DNA of 26,862 nt from Candidatus Heimdallarchaeota archaeon (lineage in GTDB: Archaea; Asgardarchaeota; Heimdallarchaeia; Heimdallarchaeales; Heimdallarchaeaceae). Where the stretch lies: positions 1 through 26,862 of the forward strand of contig JAGLOH010000001.1 of assembly GCA_023139025.1 (NCBI GenBank), written 5' to 3'. Position 1 is the stretch's first letter, and each line of letters begins with the position of its first letter. A model generated the notes under the pieces. It was not told the DNA's origin and searched no databases. It saw only the letters and a list, made by a program, of their open reading frames with translations. This document shows, piece after piece, positions 1-8,519 of this stretch. The position numbers were made by a program, and so were the translations under genes.

Positions 1-2
1 GG

Positions 3-473
3 ATATATTTAGGAGAAATTCAATCTAGGGAACACACTCAAGCAATGTTCGAAGCTCTTAATGCTGGTTTGAAAGGAATACAAACAGCCCATTCAGATTC
101 AGTTGAAAAAATTCTTAGAAGGTGGGAAAATCTTCACAAAATTGCTCGTTCAGATTTTCTTTCTTTAGATATTATCATAATAATGAGGAGGGAAATAACA
201 AAAAGCACTTTCATTCGAAAGATAGTTGATGTCTATGAGGTAAATCCTAACAACGTTAGCAAAGAAAATGAGTATGGTTTCTTAACTAAAGTATATGATG
301 AAGATATGAATGAAAATCAAATGTTTCAAATAATAAAAAACAAATCAAGATTAAGTAGTAAAATTAATTCAATTCTAGAGAGAAATCATTCTTTCAGAAG
401 CATGCAAGCAGAGAAATGGGGATTAAAGCTTGAAAATAATAACTCAAATAAAAGTGAGAAAGATTATTTATGA
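3..473 (+). CDS. Type IV filament/secretion ATPase (GspE/TadA/FlaI family), 3' part only
   Basis: The reading frame is open from base 3 with no start, so the gene is cut by the window edge. The visible C-terminal part carries GEIQSREHTQAMFEAL, which matches the Walker B/Asp-box region of secretion ATPases, followed by ALNAGLKGIQTAHSDS, which holds the conserved His-box (TxHxDS). An in-frame ATG at 45 lies inside this conserved block and is not a true start. The family hexamerises in the cytoplasm and drives assembly of type IV pili, archaella or Tad-like filaments. The last codons overlap the next gene by ATGA, so translation is probably coupled. The two following genes look like the platform membrane proteins of the same machine. 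The exact filament type cannot be told because the N-terminus and pilins are outside the window. Confidence 0.85.
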   Translation: MYLGEIQSREHTQAMFEALNAGLKGIQTAHSDSVEKILRRWENLHKIARSDFLSLDIIIIMRREITKSTFIRKIVDVYEVNPNNVSKENEYGFLTKVYDEDMNENQMFQIIKNKSRLSSKINSILERNHSFRSMQAEKWGLKLENNNSNKSEKDYL

Positions 474-1273
474 AAATAATAAATTATGGTAAATCCAGTT
501 CCAAAGTTACTCAGTTCAGCATTTTTCCGAAGGCAATATTATATAGATTGGCTCTAGGAAAAGTTGAGAAACATTCCAAATTCTTTATTTCTGAAAAGGA
601 TTATAGGAACATAAGGTTAATTGGAAATTCATCTTTATTGTTTTTTGTAATTTCGTTTGTGATTTTCCACTATGTTACTCTAATTAATGTTCCAATTGCT
701 TTACTTATCAGCTTAATAGCGAGTATATCATTTCTTTTTGTGTTAAGTGATTATATTCGCACCAAAATACTAAACCGTCATCAAAAATTTGAGGAAACAG
801 CTTTTCTAATAATTAATTCGTTATCAATCAATATGGTTGCAACTCAATCCTTTCCACACTCTGTTGAGCTTCTGCTGACTAAAGGAATCAAAGACAAATA
901 TTATACTAGATATTTTCAAGATATGCTTTACAGTTTGAATCTAGGGGAAAATGAAGATGAGATAATCAATAATGGCGGAAAAATTTTTTTGAATAAACAA
1001 TATGAAACATCATTCCAAAATATAAAGAACGAAAATGCTTTCATTGAATCTGATCCAGAATTTATATTGTATATAAGAAAAGGAATCAAATTGATAGAAG
1101 ATAACATAGTAATTTTTATCGCGGTTTCTTGTCTATTACCACTAGTACTAAGTATGGTTCTATCATTCTTGTTACCATCAAACTCTCCAACAATATTCAT
1201 TTTCCCTCTTCTTTATGCAGTCTTTGGAACCCTGATTCTTCGTTTCATGAACAATAAGAATATTGGTGATTAA
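470..1273 (+). CDS. T2SS-F/TadC-like platform membrane protein, first of two
   Basis: This 267-residue protein has two hydrophobic segments near residues 60-100 and two near 215-262, with a polar helical stretch between them. That is the layout of a single T2SS-F/TadB-TadC platform domain. It follows a secretion ATPase with an ATGA overlap, and is followed one base later by a second platform-like gene. Known machines of this type pair one ATPase with one or two such integral membrane proteins that anchor the growing filament. Sequence identity alone is weak, so the call rests on topology plus gene order. No pilin or prepilin peptidase is in view. Confidence 0.65.
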   Translation: MKIINYGKSSSKVTQFSIFPKAILYRLALGKVEKHSKFFISEKDYRNIRLIGNSSLLFFVISFVIFHYVTLINVPIALLISLIASISFLFVLSDYIRTKILNRHQKFEETAFLIINSLSINMVATQSFPHSVELLLTKGIKDKYYTRYFQDMLYSLNLGENEDEIINNGGKIFLNKQYETSFQNIKNENAFIESDPEFILYIRKGIKLIEDNIVIFIAVSCLLPLVLSMVLSFLLPSNSPTIFIFPLLYAVFGTLILRFMNNKNIGD

Positions 1274-1274
1274 T

Positions 1275-1892
1275 ATGATAAGATTAAATTGCACAGATTT
1301 TAACTTTCTTAACAATATTGCTTTGAAACTTGAAAATGGTGAAAATCTAGAAAGATCTTTCTTTCTATCAGAAAATGTACCAAAGGAAATTCTTACTAGA
1401 TTACAATTAGGAGAAAATTTGCTAGATATAATTTCTTCTATTGATTTCAGTTATCCTGCTTTAAGAAATCTTTTTTCCTCTGTTGACTACGCAGATGAAA
1501 CGGAAATTCTTGAACGAGTAAAAACTACATCTAAATTAATTAGAATGCGCGAAGAGGTTCTTAAAGAAAAAGAATCATCCTTAAAAATTCATAGAAGAAG
1601 ACTAAAAATTATACGTTATGTAACTATGTTTACTATTGCAATGATTGCGGGTTTTTCTCCTATATTCTCAAATCTATATAGTTTTATTAGCACAGGGGAA
1701 TTTACTAGTTCTTTTTCTATTTGGTCAATATTATCTGTATCATTTCTTATCATAAATTTACTAAACAATTACTATCTACTTAAAATGGGTAATGAAGAAA
1801 AAATAAAGCTCAGGCTTGTTCCGGTGATTTTATTGCATTTAGCAATAGTAGTCGGTGTCAGATTTTTCATATTAAATCTTATCCCTATTTAG
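1275..1892 (+). CDS. T2SS-F/TadC-like platform membrane protein, second of two
   Basis: The ATG at 1275 is preferred over an upstream TTG at 1263 because a GGTGAT Shine-Dalgarno sequence sits at 1265-1270, five bases before it. The N-terminal 110 residues are polar and helical, including a charged stretch rich in Lys and Arg near 95-115. Three hydrophobic segments follow at about residues 112-135, 147-172 and 180-200. The protein is shorter than usual TadC proteins but has the same cytoplasmic-helices-then-membrane pattern. It completes a three-gene filament cassette with the ATPase and the first platform protein. Function is inferred mainly from context. Confidence 0.6.
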   Translation: MIRLNCTDFNFLNNIALKLENGENLERSFFLSENVPKEILTRLQLGENLLDIISSIDFSYPALRNLFSSVDYADETEILERVKTTSKLIRMREEVLKEKESSLKIHRRRLKIIRYVTMFTIAMIAGFSPIFSNLYSFISTGEFTSSFSIWSILSVSFLIINLLNNYYLLKMGNEEKIKLRLVPVILLHLAIVVGVRFFILNLIPI

Positions 1893-1939
1893 AAAGAAGA
1901 CTTCAATATCCTAGTTATCTCTGTAGATATTTCTTGAAA

Positions 1940-3007
1940 TTATTCGAAACTAGAGGATAATCTTTCACTAATCTCTGTAATTATATCCTCATAATCGTAG
2001 GAAAACATGAACTCCGCATGGTCCCGAATTGTGAATTCAGCAACATTCGCAGACTGTGCAACCAACTTCTGGGTTAAAGCAGAGGAATGTTTTATCTTTC
2101 GTGATAGGAGTTTATCAGCCACATAAGCTGAGGCAGCAGAAAGAGGATAAGGTCTTCTTCCTCCACGATCAGGATAAGGAATTCTTTCAAGTATTTTTAA
2201 GCAAAGAAGTTGAAGTATTTTTTCATAAACATAAACATCTATTGAATATTTTTTCTCAATTCTTTCTTTTATTGCTTCAGAACGACAGATTAAAGAACAA
2301 ATTCTAAAAACATAGTCTTCACTTCGCCTAATTCCACTTACAGAGGGTTTAATATTCAAATCTTGCATGAGACTTAGTAAATTTTTACCAAGAACTCTAT
2401 GTCCTAGTTCTCTATAAGTTCCAACAATCTCTTTTAAGGTAAGGGGACAATTATGTCCACATTCACGAACACTTAGAAGTAAAGCCATTGCAGATAAAAG
2501 AACATGGTTTGTTATTTTCTTCTTATGTTCAGACTTATATTTATGATAAAGAAAGAGTGTTCGATCTCTTATCTTAGTAGGAACTTGAAGTCGCGAAAAC
2601 ACTTCATTTAAAATTTTAATTGTTCTAAAATCCGTTTCCTTCCCTTTTATAGCTCCTGGAATATGATAATAATTTTTGAACTTTCGAAATTTGTATTGAT
2701 TTGTTTCATCTAATAGAGATCCATTAGCATCTCTAAACATGTACTCCTCAACTGAACCAATCGAAGAACCCAAAGAACTTACAACGGCTAGATTATTATT
2801 AATTGATGTGTACTGTTGATTTCTTCGAGTTCCATCCCGAGACACTGTACCCAGTTGAAAGGAAGATGATTCAAGAACGGAATCATGTACAAGACCACAT
2901 TTTTGGCACACGTTGAGACCATTTTCTTGAATAATTCTAGAACCGCATTCATCACACAAGCAGCTTTCCATTTTACTCAGAAAAATAACCTTTCCGAAAC
3001 TATTCAA
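1940..3007 (-). CDS. tfb: Transcription initiation factor B (TFB/TFIIB)
   Basis: TFB bridges TBP on the TATA box to RNA polymerase. The N-terminal zinc ribbon is clear: C18-x2-C21-x12-C34-x2-C37, followed by LVHDSVLE. A B-reader/linker region with SRDGTRRN follows at about 55-62. Two cyclin-fold repeats fill the rest, roughly residues 125-215 and 225-330. The second repeat ends with a helix-turn-helix-like segment (QSANVAEFTIRDHAEFM) that would read the BRE. Met13 (base 2971) could be the true start, since the zinc ribbon begins just after it; the Met1 start is kept because a TATA-like element lies near 3037-3046, about 33 bp upstream. It is monocistronic and diverges from the large surface protein. 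Confidence 0.93.
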   Translation of the reverse strand: MNSFGKVIFLSKMESCLCDECGSRIIQENGLNVCQKCGLVHDSVLESSSFQLGTVSRDGTRRNQQYTSINNNLAVVSSLGSSIGSVEEYMFRDANGSLLDETNQYKFRKFKNYYHIPGAIKGKETDFRTIKILNEVFSRLQVPTKIRDRTLFLYHKYKSEHKKKITNHVLLSAMALLLSVRECGHNCPLTLKEIVGTYRELGHRVLGKNLLSLMQDLNIKPSVSGIRRSEDYVFRICSLICRSEAIKERIEKKYSIDVYVYEKILQLLCLKILERIPYPDRGGRRPYPLSAASAYVADKLLSRKIKHSSALTQKLVAQSANVAEFTIRDHAEFMFSYDYEDIITEISERLSSSFE

Positions 3008-3276
3008 AATTGTTAAGATTGAAATAAAGCTATGAACTATTTTATGTACAATTCAGTACTATGTTTGGTGTTTTTGTCTGACTTCAAAAGAAAGAAGGGG
3101 CAGAGGGCTGAAAGTATTCAGTCCTCAGGAAAAAAGCATTCTTGTGTGCTTAAACACCTTTTTACCCAAATGAAACTAATATAAGGTATAGAAAAATAGA
3201 CAAGAAGTGAGAATGAAATCTCTAAACACAAAAAGAGTATGTTTTAGGTTACTCAAACCTATTGAAAATTGTGCTG
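3008..3276. other. Divergent intergenic region with one strong hairpin
   Basis: No protein gene is visible in this gap between TFB and the surface protein. A near-perfect hairpin lies at 3103-3126: ten pairs including one G-U, closed by the tetraloop AGTA. A weaker GTGT/ACAC hairpin followed by CTTTTT lies at 3144-3162 and could end a short plus-strand transcript. The left end holds the TFB promoter and the right end the surface-protein promoter. Confidence 0.5.
3103..3126. other. Inverted repeat/hairpin, 10-bp stem, 4-nt loop
   Basis: The arms GAGGGCTGAA and TTCAGTCCTC pair along their full length with one G-U wobble and loop AGTA. It lies between divergent genes, about 100 bp beyond the TFB start, so it is not a terminator of either flanking gene. 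It could belong to a small RNA or be a protein-binding palindrome. Confidence 0.5.
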
Positions 3277-3290
3277 TTTTTAAAATATAG
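3277..3290 (+). promoter_or_regulatory. TATA-box promoter of the surface protein
   Basis: The element TTTTAAAATATAG is centred about 26 bp before the ATG at 3309, the distance expected for a leaderless archaeal transcript. A second TATATA at 3295-3300 is too close to the start to serve it. Confidence 0.5.
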
Positions 3291-3308
3291 TCAGTATATA
3301 AGATTAGA

Positions 3309-6194
3309 ATGAGACTCAAAAAAATAATTCCAGTAATATTTTTACTCTATATGCTAATATTTCTTAAATCTCCTTTAGTTGATAGTAATGATTCCACATC
3401 CATTGCTGATATTAATGGCAATGAAATCATAAAAGATCTAAATGAAGAAGGAAAGAAAGGAACTGAAATCACCGATAGTTCTGGGTTTCTAAAAAATAGT
3501 AAAGCTGAGCTAGATGAGGAAATATCAGCAAGCAATGAGGAAAATTCAATAGAGGATGCGTTAAATGGTTTCAGTCCAAATATAAGTTTGACGGGAAATT
3601 ATGTGGGGGAATCCTTAGAAGGAAATTTTGAAGATGAAAACTCAAGTATTTTCTTACCTAGCAATGGACAATATTCACTAGAAGGAAATATTACTGATTT
3701 ACAAGCTCAATACATTAATAATCCAGGGGCGGAGGATAGTCACGAATTCTATTCAGAGGGTGCTATTAAAGCTGGAGTAGAAGTTGAAAGATTGCATTAT
3801 TCCGGAAGCTGGGATGGGGAGTATGTATGGAAATTCTATTCTTACAATTCTGAATCCATAATGTATGCACTTAATCAAAAAGACATAAGCTTATACAATA
3901 CTAATACAAAAATATCTTATAATTATCTTCTAGCATCAAACTCAAGCTTACAGTATGTGTTAAATTCATCTTTAATTTTTGATTTTGTTTTTGATACTTG
4001 TCGTATTATGGTGATTCATTGGCATTACACAGATGTGGAACCACCATCAATTGGAGATAATACAACATCGCCATTCATAGTATATAGACTATTACAAAAC
4101 AGTAGCTGGGACAATCAATGGAACGATTATACGCTTTATATGAGTGATCTTTTTTCTGAAGGGAATCCTTTGATACCCACAATGCTAAAATCATTTGGAA
4201 TTTATGTGATATCTCCTGAGGTTTCAGATTGTACAGTTCTATTTGATGATTTAAAACTCGAAACCTCATTAACACCTTCAGATATTAATCTAAGATTAAA
4301 TGACATACAGATAAGTTCAGCAAACATGGGGGAAGGGAATCTTAATGCAGATATCTTATTTGAGGGGACAGCACCCTATGAATATAATTTAGGTTGGTAT
4401 CACAATTCAGATTATAAAATAAGTGCTAATTTCACAGTAAGGGCGTCAGGTGTAGTATCCATACTGTATGAAAAACAAATCTCTTTTCAAAATGAAACAT
4501 CTATTCTACTTTCTATCTCAATTAACAATCTTTCACTACTTGTAAACCCAGTCAATTTTTCTTATCCTAATAATTGGTTGATGACAGGAAGTCTACAGGG
4601 TGCAGATATTTTGAGTGATATCGATATAGGAGGAGGATATCGGAATCTTTCGTTAGCAAGAAAAGCTGGAATCTATGATATTAATTTTCAGTTCATTCTA
4701 CCGAACCAAATAGAGTCTACAAGTATTGAAAATTTAACTATTTTCGAAACTCTAAATGCCACATTTATCTTTCGAGAAACACTTCAAAATAACGTAATTG
4801 AGCTGTTCTGGGTTGGTGCTGAAAATGGAAGTGCAATGGGTGAGTTAGTAAATGATGAATTAGAATTTACCTTTCCGCCAGGGATTACAAGTGGAAGTGT
4901 TGAGATAATGTTCCTTGTAATCGAAAACAATCTAATAGGGTATGAAAACGCCACTGTAACTCTAATGAGAGAAGCTTCGGAATTAATAGTTGAACAAGAA
5001 ATTAATATTCCAAAATATGCGTTGAAAGAAATAGGTGTGTCTTATCTCAGCCTTAATCATTTAGTAGAAATTGAAAATGCTACCATTAATGGAATTTTGG
5101 ATAATGAAGTTATTCCTAGTTTCATAATAGAAGGTCAATATGTTTTTAGAATTTCTTCTTTCTATCTGACAGAAAATAACTATACATTGGAGATTCATGC
5201 TGAGTCCTCTTCTCATGCAACAATCCGAAAATCCGTTAATGTTTTGATTTATGACAGTGAAATAAATATAGATTTCGAGTATGAAAATGCAGAGATCTCA
5301 TCAGATTTTCCTTTGCACTTCAATGTAACTTCCGATAATTCACCGGTTGGTCTAGTACCAATCACAATTGAAATCAATGAATATGAAGCTCACACTGGAG
5401 TTACTGACGAATATGGATTTTATACATATGTAATTTCTTTACCTCAAGATCTCCTTATTGTCAACATTAATTGTTCAATTTTCAAAGCTTATACACCAAT
5501 TGTAATAAAGACATTTCAAATCGTGCTAGAAAATTTACTTATAACGGCTGAAAAAGGCTATGAAGATGTAATAATTACAGAGAATATTACGTTTACATAT
5601 GATATTACTTATCCATCTACACATGATAGGTGGATATATTACATTAATGATGATATGGTGCCACTTTTAGATGTTTATGTTGAAACAAATACCTTACAAA
5701 TCCCTGTTCATGTGGATTCAGGTGCGCTCTATTGGCATATTCAAGCAGATTCTAGTATAGATGACCACAAATTGAAAATAACTACAATTGGTCCTAGTTT
5801 ATTAGCTACAACAGAAGAGAATGATGATATAATCTCAATACACTTTATTATTAATTCTGAGGTTAGAAGCTATTCCGATGTTTCCATGTTATATTATTTT
5901 AATGAAAGTTATTCTACTTCGAAATATGAGTGGAAGCTTATATCAAATGTTCAGGATGATGTAACTAGTCTGTATGAATTACAAGTAAACGATCTTTACG
6001 TTTATGCAACAAATCTGCAAATTACAAAGGGAAGTGCGCTAATGCTTGAACTGGTGGGAACCAAGGTATCAAATACAAGGTCTATAACAAACGTAGTAGT
6101 ACCATTAGTATCAAGTTCAGGGGTACTTCTTGGTACAATCACTGCTGTAATTAAAATCTACAAGAAGAAAAAAGGAATGGTCCTCGAAATTTAA
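3309..6194 (+). CDS. Large secreted, membrane-anchored surface protein, sequon-rich
   Basis: This 961-residue protein begins with a signal peptide (MRLKKIIPVIFLLYMLIFL) and ends with a hydrophobic segment at about 925-948 followed by KKKK, so nearly all of it is predicted to be outside the cell with a short cytoplasmic tail. The body is rich in beta-strand patterns typical of Ig-like modules; a block near 655-745 containing TGVTDEYGFYTY resembles a carboxypeptidase-regulatory/Big-type fold. About 22 N-x-S/T sequons are present, consistent with N-glycosylation. The acidic, Ser/Asn-rich stretch after the signal peptide looks like a disordered linker. No catalytic motif is visible. It is probably an envelope or adhesion protein with its own promoter. 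No specific family was recognised. Confidence 0.8.
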   Translation: MRLKKIIPVIFLLYMLIFLKSPLVDSNDSTSIADINGNEIIKDLNEEGKKGTEITDSSGFLKNSKAELDEEISASNEENSIEDALNGFSPNISLTGNYVGESLEGNFEDENSSIFLPSNGQYSLEGNITDLQAQYINNPGAEDSHEFYSEGAIKAGVEVERLHYSGSWDGEYVWKFYSYNSESIMYALNQKDISLYNTNTKISYNYLLASNSSLQYVLNSSLIFDFVFDTCRIMVIHWHYTDVEPPSIGDNTTSPFIVYRLLQNSSWDNQWNDYTLYMSDLFSEGNPLIPTMLKSFGIYVISPEVSDCTVLFDDLKLETSLTPSDINLRLNDIQISSANMGEGNLNADILFEGTAPYEYNLGWYHNSDYKISANFTVRASGVVSILYEKQISFQNETSILLSISINNLSLLVNPVNFSYPNNWLMTGSLQGADILSDIDIGGGYRNLSLARKAGIYDINFQFILPNQIESTSIENLTIFETLNATFIFRETLQNNVIELFWVGAENGSAMGELVNDELEFTFPPGITSGSVEIMFLVIENNLIGYENATVTLMREASELIVEQEINIPKYALKEIGVSYLSLNHLVEIENATINGILDNEVIPSFIIEGQYVFRISSFYLTENNYTLEIHAESSSHATIRKSVNVLIYDSEINIDFEYENAEISSDFPLHFNVTSDNSPVGLVPITIEINEYEAHTGVTDEYGFYTYVISLPQDLLIVNINCSIFKAYTPIVIKTFQIVLENLLITAEKGYEDVIITENITFTYDITYPSTHDRWIYYINDDMVPLLDVYVETNTLQIPVHVDSGALYWHIQADSSIDDHKLKITTIGPSLLATTEENDDIISIHFIINSEVRSYSDVSMLYYFNESYSTSKYEWKLISNVQDDVTSLYELQVNDLYVYATNLQITKGSALMLELVGTKVSNTRSITNVVVPLVSSSGVLLGTITAVIKIYKKKKGMVLEI

Positions 6195-6198
6195 GCAT

Positions 6199-6309
6199 TT
6201 AAGTTGTTTCTTCCTCTTTTCCTACACTAAATGCATGGTAAAACAGTGCAAAAACGACAGCAATTATAATTACAATAATTATCAAGGTTTTTATTATTGA
6301 GAAATCCAT
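6199..6309 (-). CDS. 36-residue single-transmembrane microprotein
   Basis: An ATG at 6309 opens a 36-codon frame ending in TAA at 6199. The product begins MDFSIIKTLIIIVIIIAVVF, giving one strong transmembrane helix at about residues 5-25, then a short tail ending GKEEETT. A TATA element (TTATTAATAAA on this strand, 6336-6346) lies about 30 bp upstream of the ATG, so the transcript would be nearly leaderless. The frame sits between the 3' ends of the surface protein and RPA, and does not overlap either. The family is not recognised; small single-helix proteins of this kind often serve as accessory subunits of membrane complexes, but no partner is suggested by the sequence. Confidence 0.6.
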   Translation of the reverse strand: MDFSIIKTLIIIVIIIAVVFALFYHAFSVGKEEETT

Positions 6310-6335
6310 ACTAACCCGGTTGAAGTTGCATTTTG

Positions 6336-6346
6336 TTTATTAATAA
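6336..6346 (-). promoter_or_regulatory. TATA-box promoter of the 36-residue microprotein
   Basis: TTATTAATAAA on the minus strand is centred about 32 bp upstream of the ATG at 6309. It lies just beyond the T-tract that probably ends the RPA transcript, so the microprotein appears to have its own transcription start. Confidence 0.5.
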
Positions 6347-6363
6347 GCTTTTCGACCAAATGC

Positions 6364-6370
6364 AAAAAAA
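6364..6370 (-). terminator. T-tract terminator of the RPA transcript
   Basis: A run of seven T on the minus strand lies 11 bases past the RPA stop codon. Archaeal RNA polymerase stops at such U-rich tracts without needing a hairpin. Confidence 0.45.
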
Positions 6371-6381
6371 GGCAAGGGTTT

Positions 6382-8502
6382 CTATTCAGTATAAATCTGC
6401 TTTACCATGTTTTTGGTTGCTTCTGCATATCTAACCTTCTCTATTGATTTAGCAATTAGTTCTAAGCTTTTAAGATAAAGATTTTGATTTACTTTGCCAC
6501 TTATTATTAATTCTGAGTTAACAAAATTATTAGCTTTCAAAAAGGAATAAGGTGCTTTTTCTGATTCATTTTCCTCCACCATTCTTGCTGCAGTGTCAGC
6601 AGGCAATTCTAAGACAATTTCAGCCAATTTACCAGCGCATAGTACATTGATATTTCCTGTTCCATCATTAGCAACGAAAGTAAAAAGAATACGATTTAAT
6701 GGCTTATCAGTATCTCCATGCACTGCACAGTTGTAAGTATTATTTTCCTTTTTCATTTTCTTTTTACATTCAGGACATAATGGATAAACAAATTGTTTCT
6801 CTATGAGTTTCACTACAGTTGCTTGAATAGAAACTTCATCTCCTTCTTCAATATCCTCTATATCTTTAATTTTCTCCAAGTCAATTTCAAGTGATGAAAC
6901 CTCTAAGCTAGATACAAAGTCTTGAGGATTAGAAGGGTTATTTAATGCTTTTTTTACAATTGAATTTTTACTGATTAACAATTCAGTTCCATAACCAGCG
7001 TCTTCTTTAACACTCGCATTATAAATTTCAACACTATCACCAATATTTAAATCAGAAATCTTAGTTATATTTTCACGCCAACAAGTAATGCGAATGGTAC
7101 CTGATTGGTCTTCAACTCTTAAGTTTCTTAGTTGAATGATTTCATCTTCTTTGGTTTTTATATCTTGAATTGGACTTAAATCACTTACAATACCTTGTAT
7201 GTGTGCTTCCTTCATTTCGTCATTGACATCTTTAATGTTTGTAAAATCCAATAGATATTGGCTAATTGAATTGGAATCTATGCTCTCAACATCTACTCGT
7301 GTTTGATTTCCGCAATGAATCTCAATATCTGAATATCTTCCTTTTCTTGTAAAACCATTAATTATAGAAATGATTTTGTTTATGTCATTTTCATTTATTA
7401 GTTGAGTCTTATCATCCCATAAAACAACACGAATAATCCCTGTGCTATCAGAAATTGTGATATCTCTTACTTTACCTTTAGATCCATTTTCTCTGGAAAA
7501 TTCATGTAAGGGATTTACATTAATTATCAAGCCTTTTGCTGATATAAGAGAACTTAATTCAGTAATCTGATTTATTGGTAATAATTGAGCAGCAATATCT
7601 GTTCCTGAGCCAATAAAGCCTTTTTTCACAATTATGTCAGCCAAATTGTCCCTCTTAACAATATTTGTGTATTTGCTTGAATGCAATTCTAGGTGTCCCT
7701 TTAATCCTACTTTTGAAGCTAATCTCACAACTTCAATAATATCCCCTAAACCGATATCTTGAACATCATCAGCTTTTTCATTCCAGAAATTAACATAAAT
7801 CTCTCCGGTTTCATCACCAAGGACTAAACCTTGTTTATTACCTTTTGAACCATCAGACCTTTCAAATTCAAGGATGTCATCTTTTTGAGTTACCTTACCA
7901 ATTAAAGAAAGATCAATCTCATTTCCTCTAATATTCTTAATTTTGGAAAACTCAGATTCAAATGCAGGTAATTCAGAATCATCAATACCTGAGGGTCTAA
8001 TTTGAATTTGGCTTCTTATTCCTAAGTGTACCTCTACAGATTCATCCCGTCCAGCTTTTGTATAGCCATTTAAAATTCTTATTGGATCGCCTATTTTGCA
8101 GTTAGTGTCTTGAAGCTCAACTACTTTCTGATCCCAAAACACAACGCGAATTTTACCAGTTTTATCCTCAATAAGAACCGATTGCAAAACTCCATCGGAG
8201 CCATCTTTTTTCTTGAAATTATGTTGGTTGTAAATTCTATAAATACGACCAATTAGATTGACACTGTTTAGTTCCAGAACTAATTGATCGATACTTAAAG
8301 TGGTTTGTACCTGAATTGGAGGTTCTGAAGATAGGTCAACACCCATTTCCCTTGCTACAATATGAACAGCCCCAAGCTGTGTCACAAACTCCCCTAGTTC
8401 TTCCATCTTATCGTTGATAAGTTGATGAATTTCTTCTTTTCCCATACTTGTTTCAGTTGAAATTATATCAACTATTTCCTTTAATGAGCGTTGACTTGAC
8501 AT
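6382..8502 (-). CDS. Replication protein A, multi-OB-fold single-stranded DNA-binding protein with zinc finger
   Basis: RPA coats single-stranded DNA in replication, repair and recombination. The N-terminal 60 residues form the helical domain seen in archaeal RPAs (KEEIHQLINDKMEELGEF, then GAVHIVAREMGVDL). Four OB folds follow, each marked by the same signature: IEDKTGKIRVVFWDQK, LGDETGEIYVNFWNEK, ISDSTGIIRVVLWDDK and VEDQSGTIRITCWREN. The C-terminal part is a fifth OB fold holding a zinc site, C576-x2-C579-x12-C592-x2-H595. This layout is close to the single-subunit RPA of methanogens, with similar length. A GGGAG-type Shine-Dalgarno sequence precedes the start. The helix-turn-helix gene ends 17 bp upstream on the same strand, so the two are likely co-transcribed. 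Confidence 0.92.
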   Translation of the reverse strand: MSSQRSLKEIVDIISTETSMGKEEIHQLINDKMEELGEFVTQLGAVHIVAREMGVDLSSEPPIQVQTTLSIDQLVLELNSVNLIGRIYRIYNQHNFKKKDGSDGVLQSVLIEDKTGKIRVVFWDQKVVELQDTNCKIGDPIRILNGYTKAGRDESVEVHLGIRSQIQIRPSGIDDSELPAFESEFSKIKNIRGNEIDLSLIGKVTQKDDILEFERSDGSKGNKQGLVLGDETGEIYVNFWNEKADDVQDIGLGDIIEVVRLASKVGLKGHLELHSSKYTNIVKRDNLADIIVKKGFIGSGTDIAAQLLPINQITELSSLISAKGLIINVNPLHEFSRENGSKGKVRDITISDSTGIIRVVLWDDKTQLINENDINKIISIINGFTRKGRYSDIEIHCGNQTRVDVESIDSNSISQYLLDFTNIKDVNDEMKEAHIQGIVSDLSPIQDIKTKEDEIIQLRNLRVEDQSGTIRITCWRENITKISDLNIGDSVEIYNASVKEDAGYGTELLISKNSIVKKALNNPSNPQDFVSSLEVSSLEIDLEKIKDIEDIEEGDEVSIQATVVKLIEKQFVYPLCPECKKKMKKENNTYNCAVHGDTDKPLNRILFTFVANDGTGNINVLCAGKLAEIVLELPADTAARMVEENESEKAPYSFLKANNFVNSELIISGKVNQNLYLKSLELIAKSIEKVRYAEATKNMVKQIYTE

Positions 8503-8519
8503 GTAACAAACTCCCTTAT

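Noticed and set aside
928..1200. Minus-strand open frame of 90 codons
   Set aside because: Lies wholly inside the first platform-protein gene, with no promoter and unlikely composition; a shadow of the real frame.
2056..2307. Plus-strand open frame of 83 codons
   Set aside because: Antisense to the second cyclin repeat of TFB, which is clearly coding.
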